From RYN-230 sp963713815 (lineage in GTDB: Bacteria > Actinomycetota > Actinomycetes > Streptosporangiales > Streptosporangiaceae), in assembly GCA_963713815.1 (NCBI GenBank), contig CAVQNH010000032.1, forward strand, positions 496,001-560,000: DNA of 64,000 bases, given 5' to 3'. The translations under genes and the position numbers were made by a program. Under the pieces are notes generated by a model. That model ran no database searches. It was given only the letters and a program-made list of their open reading frames with translations, and had not been told where the DNA came from. The number at the start of each line of letters is the position of its first letter. Positions within the stretch are counted from its first letter, which is position 1. Positions 1-7,975 of this stretch are shown here, in pieces.

Positions 1-481
1 GCCGGATGACGGCCTGCAGCGCGACCGTGACCCCCACCGCGAGCAGGCAGGCGTAGAACTGGGCCCGCGGCACGACCAGGGAGCCGAGCCGGAACGCCTG
101 GTTGAAGTACCCGGGCGTGCTCGCGGCCGGGTTGGGGCCCCAGACCAGCGCGATGCAGGCCTCGGCCACCAGGGCGAGCGCGAACGTCGCCACGATGGTC
201 AGTCCCGGATCGATCCGCTGCACCCGCTCGATCACCAGCCGGTACAGCGCGACGCCGAGGAGGGCCATGGGGATGGCCACGATGAACCCGCCCAGCAGCG
301 GGTCGATCCCGAACCGGGACCACAGCCAGTAGCAGAGGTAGGCCGACAGGACCAGGAACGCGCCCTGCGCCATGTTGACGATCTTCATCACGCCGAAGGT
401 CAGCGTCAGCCCGGTGGCCATCAGCGCGTAGACGCTGCCGGTCAGCACGCCGAAGACCAGCGTCTGGGCCAGCTCGGTCAT
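1..481 (-). CDS. Branched-chain amino acid-type ABC transporter permease (LivH-like), partial
   Basis: This is an inner-membrane permease of the LivH type; it would form the channel of an importer with the lipoprotein receptor encoded just upstream. Only the first 160 codons are in the window and the 3' end runs off the left edge. Reading from ATG at 481, the protein starts MTELAQTLVFGVLTG and continues with the family-typical stretch GLTLTFGVMKIVNMAQGAF, followed by hydrophobic membrane segments. The start codon overlaps the stop codon of the receptor gene (TGATG), so the two are translationally coupled. Members of this family import amino acids, amides or small aromatic acids; the catabolic context favours a carboxylate or amide, but the substrate cannot be read from the sequence. 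Confidence 0.85.
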   Translation of the reverse strand, partial: MTELAQTLVFGVLTGSVYALMATGLTLTFGVMKIVNMAQGAFLVLSAYLCYWLWSRFGIDPLLGGFIVAIPMALLGVALYRLVIERVQRIDPGLTIVATFALALVAEACIALVWGPNPAASTPGYFNQAFRLGSLVVPRAQFYACLLAVGVTVALQAVIR

Positions 482-1713
482 CAGCTGGCCCAGGCCGGCT
501 TGACGGTCACGATGCGGCTGGTGGTGGCGGCCGATTTGGGCGCGACGATCTGCAGCTTGCCGCCCTGCCACTGCGCGAGCAGCAGGCTGCCTTCGGGGTC
601 ACCGGCCGAGTTCCACTTCAGCGGCCCCACGATCGTGCTCACCGTGTGCGTGTGCAGCCACGCGGCCAGCGCCTTCTGGTCGATGCGCCCGACCGCCCGG
701 ACCGCCGCGGCCAGGACCTGGCCCGCGGTGTAGGAGTTGGCCGCGTCCTCGGTGGGCGGGCTGCCGAACTTCTTCGTGTACGCGGCCACGAACGCGGCGT
801 TGCCGGGGTACGTCGCCTGCGGGCTCCAGGCCTCCGCGGTGAACACGCCCTGGGCGTTCGCCCGGCCGATCGCGGCCGGGTAGGCGGAGTCGCTCGGGGC
901 GTTGGTCTGGAACAGCATCCTCGGGCTGAAGTTGATCTTTTCCAGCGACCGGACGAACGCCGCACCGTCGTCGGCGACCGCGCCCTGGATGACCAGCTGC
1001 GGCCGGGCGTGCGCGACCGAGGACGCGATGGCGTCGAAGTTGGTCGTGCTCGGATCGTAGGTCTGGTCGTAGACGGTCTTGATGCCGAGGGCCTGGAGCC
1101 GGGTCTTGAACACCGCCACCGCCGGGGCGGCGCTCGGATCATCCTGGGTGACATACGCGGCGGTGGCAGGCCGCTGGCTGGCCGGCAGCGAGGCGATCCA
1201 GGCCACGAACCGGTCGGGCTCGGAGGTCGTCGTGCCGGGCTGGGCGAAGAACAGGTTGGTGAAGCCGCGGGTGAACAGGGACGCGGCCCCGCCGGACGGC
1301 TCCACGTACAGCATTCCCTGCCGGGCGGCGATGGCCGACGCCGGCGCGTTGAGGAGCGAGGAGAACGTGCCGAGCAGCAGGTTCACCCGGTCCTGGCTGA
1401 TCAGCCGGGTGTAGTCGGTGGCGGTCTGGTTGGGGTCGAAGCCGTCGTCGAGCACGTCCAGCTTCAGCTGGTGGCCGAGCAGGCCGCCCGCCGCGTTGAG
1501 CTGCGACGACCAGAGCTGGTAGCCCTGCAGGCCGGACTTGGATACGTCGGCGACCGGCCCGGTCATCGGCAGCGACATGCCGATGGTGATCGGGCCGGAC
1601 GAGACCTTCCCGGCCGTCGATGCGGACGACGAGCAGGCCGCGGCCGCGAGCGCGGTGATGGCGGCGGCGGCGAGATACCGGATGGATCGCGGGTGACGTC
1701 TTCGTTCACTCAT
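481..1713 (-). CDS. ABC transporter substrate-binding lipoprotein (LivJ/Peripla_BP_6 type)
   Basis: This is the extracytoplasmic receptor of a branched-chain amino acid-type importer. The 410-aa protein opens with a lipoprotein signal peptide: basic n-region, Ala-rich core and a lipobox ending at Cys27 (AAAC-SSS). The mature part starts ITIGMSLPMTGPVADV, typical of type I periplasmic binding proteins, and has full family length. It sits between a short upstream gene, whose stop overlaps its start, and the LivH-like permease, whose start overlaps its stop, so it belongs to one tightly packed operon. The ligand is unknown. ATPase subunits are not in the window and may lie beyond the left edge. 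Confidence 0.9.
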   Translation of the reverse strand: MSERRRHPRSIRYLAAAAITALAAAACSSSASTAGKVSSGPITIGMSLPMTGPVADVSKSGLQGYQLWSSQLNAAGGLLGHQLKLDVLDDGFDPNQTATDYTRLISQDRVNLLLGTFSSLLNAPASAIAARQGMLYVEPSGGAASLFTRGFTNLFFAQPGTTTSEPDRFVAWIASLPASQRPATAAYVTQDDPSAAPAVAVFKTRLQALGIKTVYDQTYDPSTTNFDAIASSVAHARPQLVIQGAVADDGAAFVRSLEKINFSPRMLFQTNAPSDSAYPAAIGRANAQGVFTAEAWSPQATYPGNAAFVAAYTKKFGSPPTEDAANSYTAGQVLAAAVRAVGRIDQKALAAWLHTHTVSTIVGPLKWNSAGDPEGSLLLAQWQGGKLQIVAPKSAATTSRIVTVKPAWAS

Positions 1714-1856
1714 TGCGACTCCCCACTGGTGTGCGGATAGGGCTCCCCGTCGAGCCCGGGGACGATGACGGCGGACGGGTCGTTGGCCGTGGCGATGAGC
1801 TGGCTGCTGGCGTAGTCGGTGACGGCACCGGACAGCAGCTGGCGGGGGTCTTCCAT
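1710..1856 (-). CDS. Small protein of 48 aa (possibly the tail of a larger frameshifted gene)
   Basis: An ATG at 1856 opens a 48-codon frame ending in TGA that overlaps the receptor's ATG (ATGA), the arrangement expected of a translated operon member. Codon third positions are almost all G or C, which supports coding. The peptide begins MEDPRQLLSGAVTDYASSQL and has no domain I recognise. The same frame is open and codon-biased for about 15 codons upstream of the ATG, until a TGA near 1939, with a TTG at 1868 as alternative start. This leaves open that it is the C-terminal part of the preceding 333-aa gene displaced by a frameshift. No convincing ribosome-binding site precedes the ATG. Confidence 0.45.
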   Translation of the reverse strand: MEDPRQLLSGAVTDYASSQLIATANDPSAVIVPGLDGEPYPHTSGESQ

Positions 1857-1890
1857 GACGACGCGCAATCTCGTGATCAGGGCGAGCCAG

Positions 1891-2892
1891 TCATCCGGGA
1901 CCGGCCACGGCGGGCTTCTCGGGCACGCTCACCGAGCCCGCGCCGACGCGGGCCCGCTCGGCGGGACGCGCCTCGAACCGCGGGTACCCCTCGAACATCT
2001 GCCCGCCGAGGTCGGAGGTGGCCCGCAGCGAGGCCCACAGCTGGCGGTACCCGGTCTCCAGCGCAGCGGCTTCGGGCAGGTTCATGCCGTCGAACAGCGG
2101 GAAGACCGGGGCGTGCGGCGCGATGAACAGCCGGCCGCCGGGCATCCGCCCGCGCGAGGCGGCGCGCACGATCCCGGCGACGCTGTTGGATTCCTCGGTG
2201 ACGCCCGCGGTCGGCCGTCCGGCCCGCCCGGCGACGATGATCATCGCCCGCTCCCAGGCGATGTCCAGCGCGTCGAACCAGCCGATGAGCCGGTAGGCGA
2301 TGTCCAGGCCGGACAGGAAGAACGTCGCGATCATCACGCGGTTGAACGGCACCGGGAGGTCACCGGCCGGGCCGTCGAGGAAGTCCCGCCGGACCGCGGC
2401 CATGGTCAGGGAGGCCGGGTCGTCCAGGGCCCGCTCGAGGCGGCGCTCGGTCAGCCGGCAGCTGTAGTCGACCATCCCGGCGATCGCCTGCTCCCGGCCG
2501 GCGAACGCGCGAACCGCGATGCGGTCCTGCCATAGTTCCGCCGAACTGGCTGCCCGCGCCGCCTTGCAGGCCTCCAGCAGGCGCCCGGCGTCAGCCCGCC
2601 AGCAGCCGGCCGGATCGGCCTCGCGCATCCGGGCCAGGGTGGCCAGCGCCGGGCCGAGATGCGAGACCGCGGCCAGTTCCTTGAATCCCCGGGTGGACAG
2701 CCGGTAGGGCTCGATGGCCGGGGCCGAGCCGTCCCCCGGGAACAGGGCGATATCGGTGCCGGTGGCCACCAGCAGCGGGTCGCGCGCGCTTTCCCGGACG
2801 ACGGTCTGGGCGAGGTGCGCGCCGATGCTGTCCGGCCCAGCGGTATAGGCCGTGAACAGCTCGACCAGCTCGGCATTCTCGAACGGGGGCAT
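1891..2892 (-). CDS. Uncharacterised conserved protein, 333 aa (possibly DUF5624-like)
   Basis: I do not recognise a function. The 333-aa protein has no signal peptide and mixes predicted helical segments with a hydrophobic stretch (RVMIATFFLSGLDIAYRLIG) in its middle. From memory it resembles the actinobacterial and proteobacterial DUF5624 family, whose members start with a similar 'IGAHLA...DPLLVAT..DIALF' pattern; this is unverified. It lies between the propeller gene and the transporter genes on the same strand, so it is probably co-transcribed with them. Its ATG lies in the downstream copy of an imperfect 47-bp duplication (2888-2952), so a start-like sequence also occurs 47 bp upstream. 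Its C-terminus is Pro/Ala/Arg-rich, and a coding-like frame continues past its stop. Confidence 0.65.
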   Translation of the reverse strand: MPPFENAELVELFTAYTAGPDSIGAHLAQTVVRESARDPLLVATGTDIALFPGDGSAPAIEPYRLSTRGFKELAAVSHLGPALATLARMREADPAGCWRADAGRLLEACKAARAASSAELWQDRIAVRAFAGREQAIAGMVDYSCRLTERRLERALDDPASLTMAAVRRDFLDGPAGDLPVPFNRVMIATFFLSGLDIAYRLIGWFDALDIAWERAMIIVAGRAGRPTAGVTEESNSVAGIVRAASRGRMPGGRLFIAPHAPVFPLFDGMNLPEAAALETGYRQLWASLRATSDLGGQMFEGYPRFEARPAERARVGAGSVSVPEKPAVAGPG

Positions 2893-2952
2893 CAGCGGCT
2901 CAGCATCGGGGGTCGGCGGGTCAGCAGGAAGGGAGGCATCAGCGGCTCAGCA
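2888..2952 (-). repeat. 18-bp direct repeat, 47 bp apart, duplicating a gene start
   Basis: GGCATCAGCGGCTCAGCA occurs at 2888-2905 and again at 2935-2952. On the minus strand each copy carries the end of a TGA-containing segment followed by an ATG and a similar Met-Pro-Pro-Phe coding start. The upstream copy overlaps the stop of the propeller gene, and the downstream copy starts the 333-aa gene. This looks like a short tandem duplication of the intergenic junction. Confidence 0.7.
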
Positions 2953-4044
2953 CGGTGGGAGGGACAGGGAGTAGCGGACCGTCTCGGCGGCGAAGCGCAG
3001 CTGCGGGGTCAGCGAGTTGGACACGACCAGCTCGATGCCCCCGGCCGCCTCGCGGAGCACGGCGACATCCGTGCCGCCGCACGTCGGGAACTCGGCCGCG
3101 ACCCGCAGCGCCGCACCGTCCCAGGCATAGATCTGCGAGTCCAGGACCGGGTGGGGGTCAGCCGGCGTGCCGAGGATGAAGTTGATCCGGATGACCAGGA
3201 GGAGGCCGCCCGCGCGCACGACCGCGAGCTCCCGCCCGCCCAGGCCGTCGAGCGTCTGGACGTGGGTGAACTGGCCGCCGTCCCAGCGCATCACCGTGGT
3301 CGGGGCCGAGATGCAGGCGACGACGAGGTAGGTGGCCCCGCCATCGTCGAAGGTCGCGAACGCGCGGCCACCCTGCTCGGCCAGCGCCTGGTGCGGCCGC
3401 AGCTGGGTCCCGTCCCACCGGTAGAGCATGCTCACCCCGGCATGGTCGGCGTGCGCGACGAAGAACGTGTCCCCGATCCGGAACGGGTGCCAGTTGTAGG
3501 CCCAGCGGGACGGGATCTGCTGCTGCGGCGCGAACGACGTGCCGTCCCACTCGTAGACGACCGAATCGCGGTTGCGGTCCTCGTCCCCGGGGCGGACGAC
3601 GCCCTGGGCCAGCCCGAGGAAATGCCGCTCGCCGATGTGCCAGTGCTTCCACTGCTTGGCCGCGAACGTGGCCACGGTCTGGAACGGCACGAACCGGTCG
3701 CGGTCCCAGGCGAAGATCTGCGACTCGGCCGCGAGCTCGTACGGGCCCGAGCCGGTCCTGATGCTGGCCACGGCGAGGAACGAGCGGCCGCCGATGGTGA
3801 AGAACTCCGCGTCTTCGCCGCCCGGGGCGGGCAGCGCCGACCAGGGCTCGAAACGCCCGCCCGCGGACTGGAGCAGCAGCAGCTCCGTGTCGCTGTCACC
3901 GCCGTTCATCCCCGGCGGGCTGCCGGGCGCGTCCCGGGCCAGCTGCGGGATGGCCAGCAGGTGCCGGCCCGCCACCGTGAACGCGGCCACGGCCCGGGCA
4001 CCGGACGTCGGTATCCGCTGGATCTCCGTCAGGGCCGCTTGCAT
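2947..4044 (-). CDS. EPTP/EAR-repeat beta-propeller protein
   Basis: The roughly 365-aa protein is built from about seven repeats of 45-50 residues with the EPTP (EAR) signature, such as SQIFAWDRDRFVPFQTV, VVYEWDGTSFAPQQQIP, LYRWDGTQLRPHQAL and VMRWDGGQFTHVQTL. EPTP repeats are known from animal LGI1 and VLGR1, where they fold as a seven-bladed propeller for protein binding; bacterial members are uncharacterised. No signal peptide is seen, so it is probably cytosolic. I place the start at ATG 4044; an in-frame ATG at 4071 would add nine residues. It is the first gene of the minus-strand transport operon and is divergent from the LysR gene, which suggests LysR control. Confidence 0.8.
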   Translation of the reverse strand: MQAALTEIQRIPTSGARAVAAFTVAGRHLLAIPQLARDAPGSPPGMNGGDSDTELLLLQSAGGRFEPWSALPAPGGEDAEFFTIGGRSFLAVASIRTGSGPYELAAESQIFAWDRDRFVPFQTVATFAAKQWKHWHIGERHFLGLAQGVVRPGDEDRNRDSVVYEWDGTSFAPQQQIPSRWAYNWHPFRIGDTFFVAHADHAGVSMLYRWDGTQLRPHQALAEQGGRAFATFDDGGATYLVVACISAPTTVMRWDGGQFTHVQTLDGLGGRELAVVRAGGLLLVIRINFILGTPADPHPVLDSQIYAWDGAALRVAAEFPTCGGTDVAVLREAAGGIELVVSNSLTPQLRFAAETVRYSLSLPPC

Positions 4045-4081
4045 GGCACTCACTACAGCAACCCGCGCCATACTGGCCACA

Positions 4082-4098
4082 AGTAATCTGGAGTTACT
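4082..4098. promoter_or_regulatory. LysR-type operator (T-N11-A palindrome)
   Basis: AGTAA-TCTGGAG-TTACT is a perfect 5-7-5 inverted repeat containing the T-N11-A core (T4084 to A4096) of LysR-type recognition sites. It lies in the 60-87-bp gap between the divergent propeller operon and the LysR gene, as expected for autoregulation and activation of the divergent operon. Confidence 0.75.
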
Positions 4099-4131
4099 AT
4101 CGACGACACGTGGCGTTAATGGATGTGACGC

Positions 4132-5091
4132 ATGCTCGATGTCCGCAAGCTGCTCATGCTGCGAGCGGTGGCCGCCGAAGGCTCGATCGCCGCGGCCGGG
4201 CGGGCGCTGCGCTACACCCGGTCGGCCGTGTCCCAGCAGCTGTCGGCGCTGGAGACCGAGGCGGGCACCGCCCTGGTCGACCGGCGCGGCAACCGGATCA
4301 CGCTGACCCCGGCCGGCCGGATCCTGCTGGAGCACACCGAGCGGATCCTGGTCGAGCTGCGCGCCGCGGAAGCGACGCTGAGCCGGGATGACCAGGCGGT
4401 CAGCGGGCTGCTCCGGGTCGGCGTCCCGTTCCGTGAAGGGCCGCAGATCATGAGCCACGCGCTGATGGAGGTGCGGCGGCAGTTCCCGAAGCTGGAGATC
4501 CGGCTCGTCGCGGCCACCGACGAGACCAGTGCCGACGCGCTGCTGCGCGACCAGCTGGACATGGCGATCGTCTCCCGGTTCGGCGCCCCGCAGCCCCGCC
4601 CCCGGTCCGGGCTGCGCGAGTGGGACCTCGGTCACGACGCCCTCCGGCTGTGCGTGCCGGCCGGGCACCGGCTGGCCGGGGCGGACCAGTGCACCATGCC
4701 CGACCTGCGCGGCGAAGCCTGGATCGTCTGCCCGGCCAGCACCCTGGGGCGGCTCGTCCTGGCCATGTGTGTCTCGGCCGGCTTCCAGCCCGACCTGGCG
4801 GCCTCGGTGGACGACATCGGCACCGCGGTCGGCCTGGTCGGGATCGGCTGGGGGGTCACCATCGCCCCGCAGCGGACCCCGGCCGGCACGGGCATGCCGG
4901 TAGCCCGGATTCCCATTGCCGGGGTCAGCACCGCCCGGCACAGCATCCTGATGGTCCGCGACGGCGAGCACCTGCTCCCCTGGATCGCGGCGGCCATCAC
5001 CGCGGTCCGTGCCGTGAGCGCCCGCCGGTGGCGGGCGCCCGCCCCGGACCAGGGACCGGCCCGGGAAGCAGACAGCGGCCTGCTGACCTGA
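4132..5091 (+). CDS. LysR-family transcriptional regulator
   Basis: The 319-aa protein has the LysR layout: an N-terminal winged helix-turn-helix (about residues 1-60, with AAAGRALRYTRSAVSQQLSA as the recognition region) and a periplasmic-binding-protein-like effector domain from about residue 85. It probably binds the T-N11-A palindrome immediately upstream and responds to a small acid or aromatic metabolite. It is divergent from the propeller and ABC transporter operon and upstream of the cupin and isochorismatase genes, so either group could be its target. The effector is unknown. The C-terminal 30 residues are Ala/Arg/Pro-rich and likely disordered. Confidence 0.9.
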   Translation: MLDVRKLLMLRAVAAEGSIAAAGRALRYTRSAVSQQLSALETEAGTALVDRRGNRITLTPAGRILLEHTERILVELRAAEATLSRDDQAVSGLLRVGVPFREGPQIMSHALMEVRRQFPKLEIRLVAATDETSADALLRDQLDMAIVSRFGAPQPRPRSGLREWDLGHDALRLCVPAGHRLAGADQCTMPDLRGEAWIVCPASTLGRLVLAMCVSAGFQPDLAASVDDIGTAVGLVGIGWGVTIAPQRTPAGTGMPVARIPIAGVSTARHSILMVRDGEHLLPWIAAAITAVRAVSARRWRAPAPDQGPAREADSGLLT

Positions 5092-5221
5092 CCGCGCGCC
5101 GGGCACCCCGTCGCGTGCCGCTGCGCGCCCGCTGACCGCCCTTGACACCTCCGGGCATCACGCTGAGGCTTACCGCCACCACGCGGCATTCCGCCGCTGG
5201 CCACCAGCAGGAGGTTCTGAC

Positions 5222-5596
5222 ATGCGGGTATCCAGAGGCGAGCTGCCCGTCTCCGCCCAGACCGAGGACTACACGGGCGCCTGGGCCGAACTCGGCGAGA
5301 TGCACTATGCGTTCGAGACGTGCGCGGCCGGCTACGACATGGACGCGCTCGTCAAGATCTTCCCTGACCAGGCCTGCCCGGTGGAGCACTGGGGCTACAT
5401 ATTCAAGGGCCGGGTCCGCGTCGAGTACACCGGCGGCCAGGAGGAGATCCTCAGTGCGGGTGACGCGTTCTACATTCCCCGGGGTCACCGTCCCTACATG
5501 CTGGCCGAGACCGAGTTGCTCCAGCTCACCCGCAAGTCTGAGCACAACGAGCTGGTCCGGAAAATCGCCGCCGCCGGATTGTTCCCCAGCGAATGA
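5222..5596 (+). CDS. Cupin-domain protein
   Basis: The 124-aa protein is a single small cupin. The barrel motifs are visible as CPVEHWGYIFKGRVRV with a G-ring segment near residues 55-70 and GDAFYIPRGHRP near residues 84-95. The usual first-motif metal ligands are only partly kept (one His, no HxH), so metal binding is uncertain. A strong AGGAGG ribosome-binding site lies about 8 nt before the ATG. It is followed after 26 bp by the isochorismatase-like gene, and the pair probably forms an operon downstream of LysR. Such small cupins often act in catabolic pathways as isomerases or ligand-binding proteins; the exact role is unknown. Confidence 0.8.
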   Translation: MRVSRGELPVSAQTEDYTGAWAELGEMHYAFETCAAGYDMDALVKIFPDQACPVEHWGYIFKGRVRVEYTGGQEEILSAGDAFYIPRGHRPYMLAETELLQLTRKSEHNELVRKIAAAGLFPSE

Positions 5597-5622
5597 ACGC
5601 GCCCGGAAGGCAGAGGTGACCC

Positions 5623-6252
5623 GTGGACATCGAGAGGCGCACTCCCGGCAACACCGCGATCGTCCTGATCGACTACGTGACCGGCTTCGCGAACCTTTTC
5701 CGCTCCCAGTCCGTCCAGGAGAACGTCAGCGGGGCAGTGGCCCTGGCCAAGACCGCGGTGGGCTATGGCGTTCCGCTGGTCGTCTCCACCGGTCCGGATA
5801 ATGATCCCCGCGGGCCGCTGTACCCGGAAGTCGCCGCGGTCATCGGCGACCATCGCGTGATACACCGGGGCGGCTCGTTTGATGCCTTCGACTTCCCTGG
5901 CTTCGAGGCGGCGATCGCCGAAACCGGGCGGAGGCACCTCGTCATCGCCGGCCTGATGACCGAAGGATGCATCCTGCACACGACCCTGGGGGCGCTGCGC
6001 CGCGACTACGCCGTCTCGCTGGTCATCGACGCGACGGCCGGGGAGAACACCGCCATCCACGATGCCGCCGTGACCCGGCTCCTCCAGCTCGGCGTCATCC
6101 CGGTCAGCTGGCTCTCCTTCGCGTCTGAGCTGCAGCGCACCTACGACAACGCCGGCACGGTCGGCGTTTACTTCGACATCCAGATGCAGGCACCCGGATT
6201 TGCCAAGAACCTCAACACCCTGGCGGCCAGGGCAGCGCCCCGCACGGCATAA
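5623..6252 (+). CDS. Isochorismatase-family hydrolase (YcaC-like)
   Basis: The 209-aa protein starts at GTG 5623 and has the isochorismatase hydrolase fold. The conserved Asp is in IVLIDYVTGF near residue 17 and the nucleophilic Cys in the GLMTEGCILHTT segment near residue 114. The middle motif reads VIHRGGSFDAFD, closer to the YcaC group than to nicotinamidases, and the general-base Lys of classical members is not obvious. Family members hydrolyse amides or similar C-N bonds of small molecules. It probably forms an operon with the cupin gene and may degrade a compound taken up by the neighbouring ABC system; that link is inference. Confidence 0.8.
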   Translation: MDIERRTPGNTAIVLIDYVTGFANLFRSQSVQENVSGAVALAKTAVGYGVPLVVSTGPDNDPRGPLYPEVAAVIGDHRVIHRGGSFDAFDFPGFEAAIAETGRRHLVIAGLMTEGCILHTTLGALRRDYAVSLVIDATAGENTAIHDAAVTRLLQLGVIPVSWLSFASELQRTYDNAGTVGVYFDIQMQAPGFAKNLNTLAARAAPRTA

Positions 6253-6304
6253 CGGCACCCGTGGAGGGTGAGTGTCCCTTCAGCCGGGATGGCGACGGGA
6301 CGGC

Positions 6305-7216
6305 TCAGGGAACTGGATGTTCGTGGTGGACCGGAGTCTCCATGGTGCCGAGTCCGGTCATCTGAATACGCACGGTGTCACCGGGGGAAAGCCACCTGGG
6401 GTTGGCCATGCCCATGGCGACGCCTGCGGGCGTACCAGTGGTGATGATGTCGCCTGGCTGGAGGGTAGTGGTGGCGCTGAGCCACTCGATGATCTCGAAG
6501 GGGCTGTTCGTCATGTCCTTGGCGTAGGCGTCCTGGCGGAGTTCATCGTTGACCCAGGTCTGGATCCGGATGTCTTCGTAGCGGCCGGCTTCGTCCGCGG
6601 TCACGAGCCAGGGGCCGGTGGGCAGGAAGGTGTCCCAGCCCTTAGCCCGCATGATCTGCAGCAGGATGGGTGAGCCCAGTTTGCTGCTCTCCCCCTCCAT
6701 GAGGTCACGGGCGCTGACGTCGTTGGCGATCATGTATCCGGCGATGTGCTGGGCGGCCTGGGCCGCGGGAATCCTGCGGCCGCCCTGGCCGATGACGATG
6801 GCGAGTTCGGCTTCGTAGTCCAGCTGGGCGGATTCGCGGGGGCGGATGATCGGGTCAGCCGGGCCGGACAGTGCGGACGCGGGCTTGCGGAAGATCACTG
6901 GCAGCGTGGGGGTCTGCGGCATGGCCAGACCGGGTTCGGAAAGGTGGGAGACGTAATTCCCGCCGCAGGCGAAGAGATTCGGGGGGTCGGGGATCGGGGG
7001 GCCGAGGCGGGTCTGGGCCAGGGGAATCAGCTCGCCTGGCGTGGCCGCGGCGCTGACCGCCTCCGACAGCAGGCCGAGGAACGGGAGCACGCTGCGGGTG
7101 GTCCCGGCCGGGGCGAGCCCGAGACTGGCCATCACCGGTGGCAGCGGAAGGACGTGATCACCGACCAGCACGCCGGGAAGCTCACTCCCGCGGGGGCCGA
7201 AGCTGACGAGCCGCAT
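6305..7216 (-). CDS. Fumarylacetoacetate hydrolase-family protein
   Basis: The 303-aa enzyme has the C-terminal FAH catalytic domain (about residues 75-295). Metal-binding acidic residues are visible in LDYEAELAIVIGQGGRRIP near residue 130, and NDVSARDLME and TGTPAGVAMGM are characteristic. Family members cleave C-C bonds of, or hydrate or decarboxylate, acylpyruvate-type products at the end of aromatic catabolic pathways. It follows the VOC protein gene with a 6-bp gap and an AAAGGA ribosome-binding site, so the two form an operon. A second FAH protein lies at 10085-10942. Confidence 0.85.
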   Translation of the reverse strand: MRLVSFGPRGSELPGVLVGDHVLPLPPVMASLGLAPAGTTRSVLPFLGLLSEAVSAAATPGELIPLAQTRLGPPIPDPPNLFACGGNYVSHLSEPGLAMPQTPTLPVIFRKPASALSGPADPIIRPRESAQLDYEAELAIVIGQGGRRIPAAQAAQHIAGYMIANDVSARDLMEGESSKLGSPILLQIMRAKGWDTFLPTGPWLVTADEAGRYEDIRIQTWVNDELRQDAYAKDMTNSPFEIIEWLSATTTLQPGDIITTGTPAGVAMGMANPRWLSPGDTVRIQMTGLGTMETPVHHEHPVP

Positions 7217-7222
7217 TTCTGC

Positions 7223-7786
7223 TTATCCTTTCGGGGCCCGGGGAGACCAGGCGGTGAGCTCGGCGACCGTCTTCCCGCCATCGAGCTCTTCGGCCAGCAG
7301 GGCGGGGTCAAACGGGATAGCGCCCAGGACGTACCGGTCACCTCCCGCGTAGAACTCCGCGATCTGCTCGTCGGTGTACTGGTTGTCATAGAACAGCTCG
7401 ATGAGGTTGCGGTCCGGGTCCTGGTAGTAGATGGACATCGTGGGCCCGTGGTTGAGGCTCACCGCCGGGAGGATCGAGGACCCGGCCAGCCGCCGGTACG
7501 CCTGGAACAGCTCCGGGAGGGCCGGGTACTCGAACGCGAAATGGTTCAGCCGGGACAGGGCACCGGTGTCCGGGGCCCCCGGGGACGTCATCGCCGGCGA
7601 CTCATCGGTCTTGGCCACATTGAACATGCCGATGCGGTGATGGCTCTCATCCATCTGCAGGAAGCACGCGCTGTGGTCGGAGGTCTCGACGCCGATCTTG
7701 GCCTCGAACACGTCCAGGTACCACTGCTTCATCGCCTCGTAGTTGGCGGTGTTCAGGATCAGGTGAGAGATCTTCGGCGATGCCAT
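7223..7786 (-). CDS. VOC-superfamily protein (extradiol dioxygenase/glyoxalase-like)
   Basis: The 187-aa protein has a vicinal-oxygen-chelate fold with a plausible 2-His-1-carboxylate metal site: His in KISHLILN near residue 8, His in RLNHFAFEY near residue 80, and Glu in DPDRNLIELFYDN near residue 127. I start it at ATG 7786, behind a GGAGGAGGC-type ribosome-binding site; an upstream in-frame start at 7828 lacks this. Together with the FAH gene it suggests a ring-cleavage or related step, although many VOC proteins are lyases or isomerases. A palindrome at 7891-7905 lies in its promoter region. Confidence 0.8.
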   Translation of the reverse strand: MASPKISHLILNTANYEAMKQWYLDVFEAKIGVETSDHSACFLQMDESHHRIGMFNVAKTDESPAMTSPGAPDTGALSRLNHFAFEYPALPELFQAYRRLAGSSILPAVSLNHGPTMSIYYQDPDRNLIELFYDNQYTDEQIAEFYAGGDRYVLGAIPFDPALLAEELDGGKTVAELTAWSPRAPKG

Positions 7787-7886
7787 CACTGCCTCCTCCA
7801 GGGCCACGCGGGACCCGGCGTCCCGCAAGCCAGCGAGGCCGGCCAGGGTCAGCCGGCCCGGTCATCCCGACACTAGGCACAGCTTC

Positions 7887-7914
7887 GTCCTTAGTCAAGG
7901 ACTAATTCGTCCTT
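7887..7914. promoter_or_regulatory. Operator-like palindrome upstream of the VOC-FAH operon
   Basis: TTAGTCAAGGACTAA (7891-7905) is a perfect 6-3-6 palindrome. It overlaps a second layer of symmetry, GTCCTT (7887-7892), AAGGAC (7897-7902) and GTCCTT (7909-7914). Its position about 105 bp upstream of the VOC start fits a repressor site, for example of a MarR- or TetR-type regulator, but no such regulator gene is adjacent. Confidence 0.6.
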
Positions 7915-7975
7915 GTTGCACGATCGGGCACGCCCGCACTCAAGGCGGCCCTGGCCGGCTGACCCGGAGCCAGCC

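Noticed and set aside
4072..5148. N-terminal extension of the propeller protein to 5148
   Set aside because: The open frame upstream of 4071 is antisense to the LysR gene, which has clear HTH and effector domains; the extension is low-complexity Arg/Gly/Pro text.
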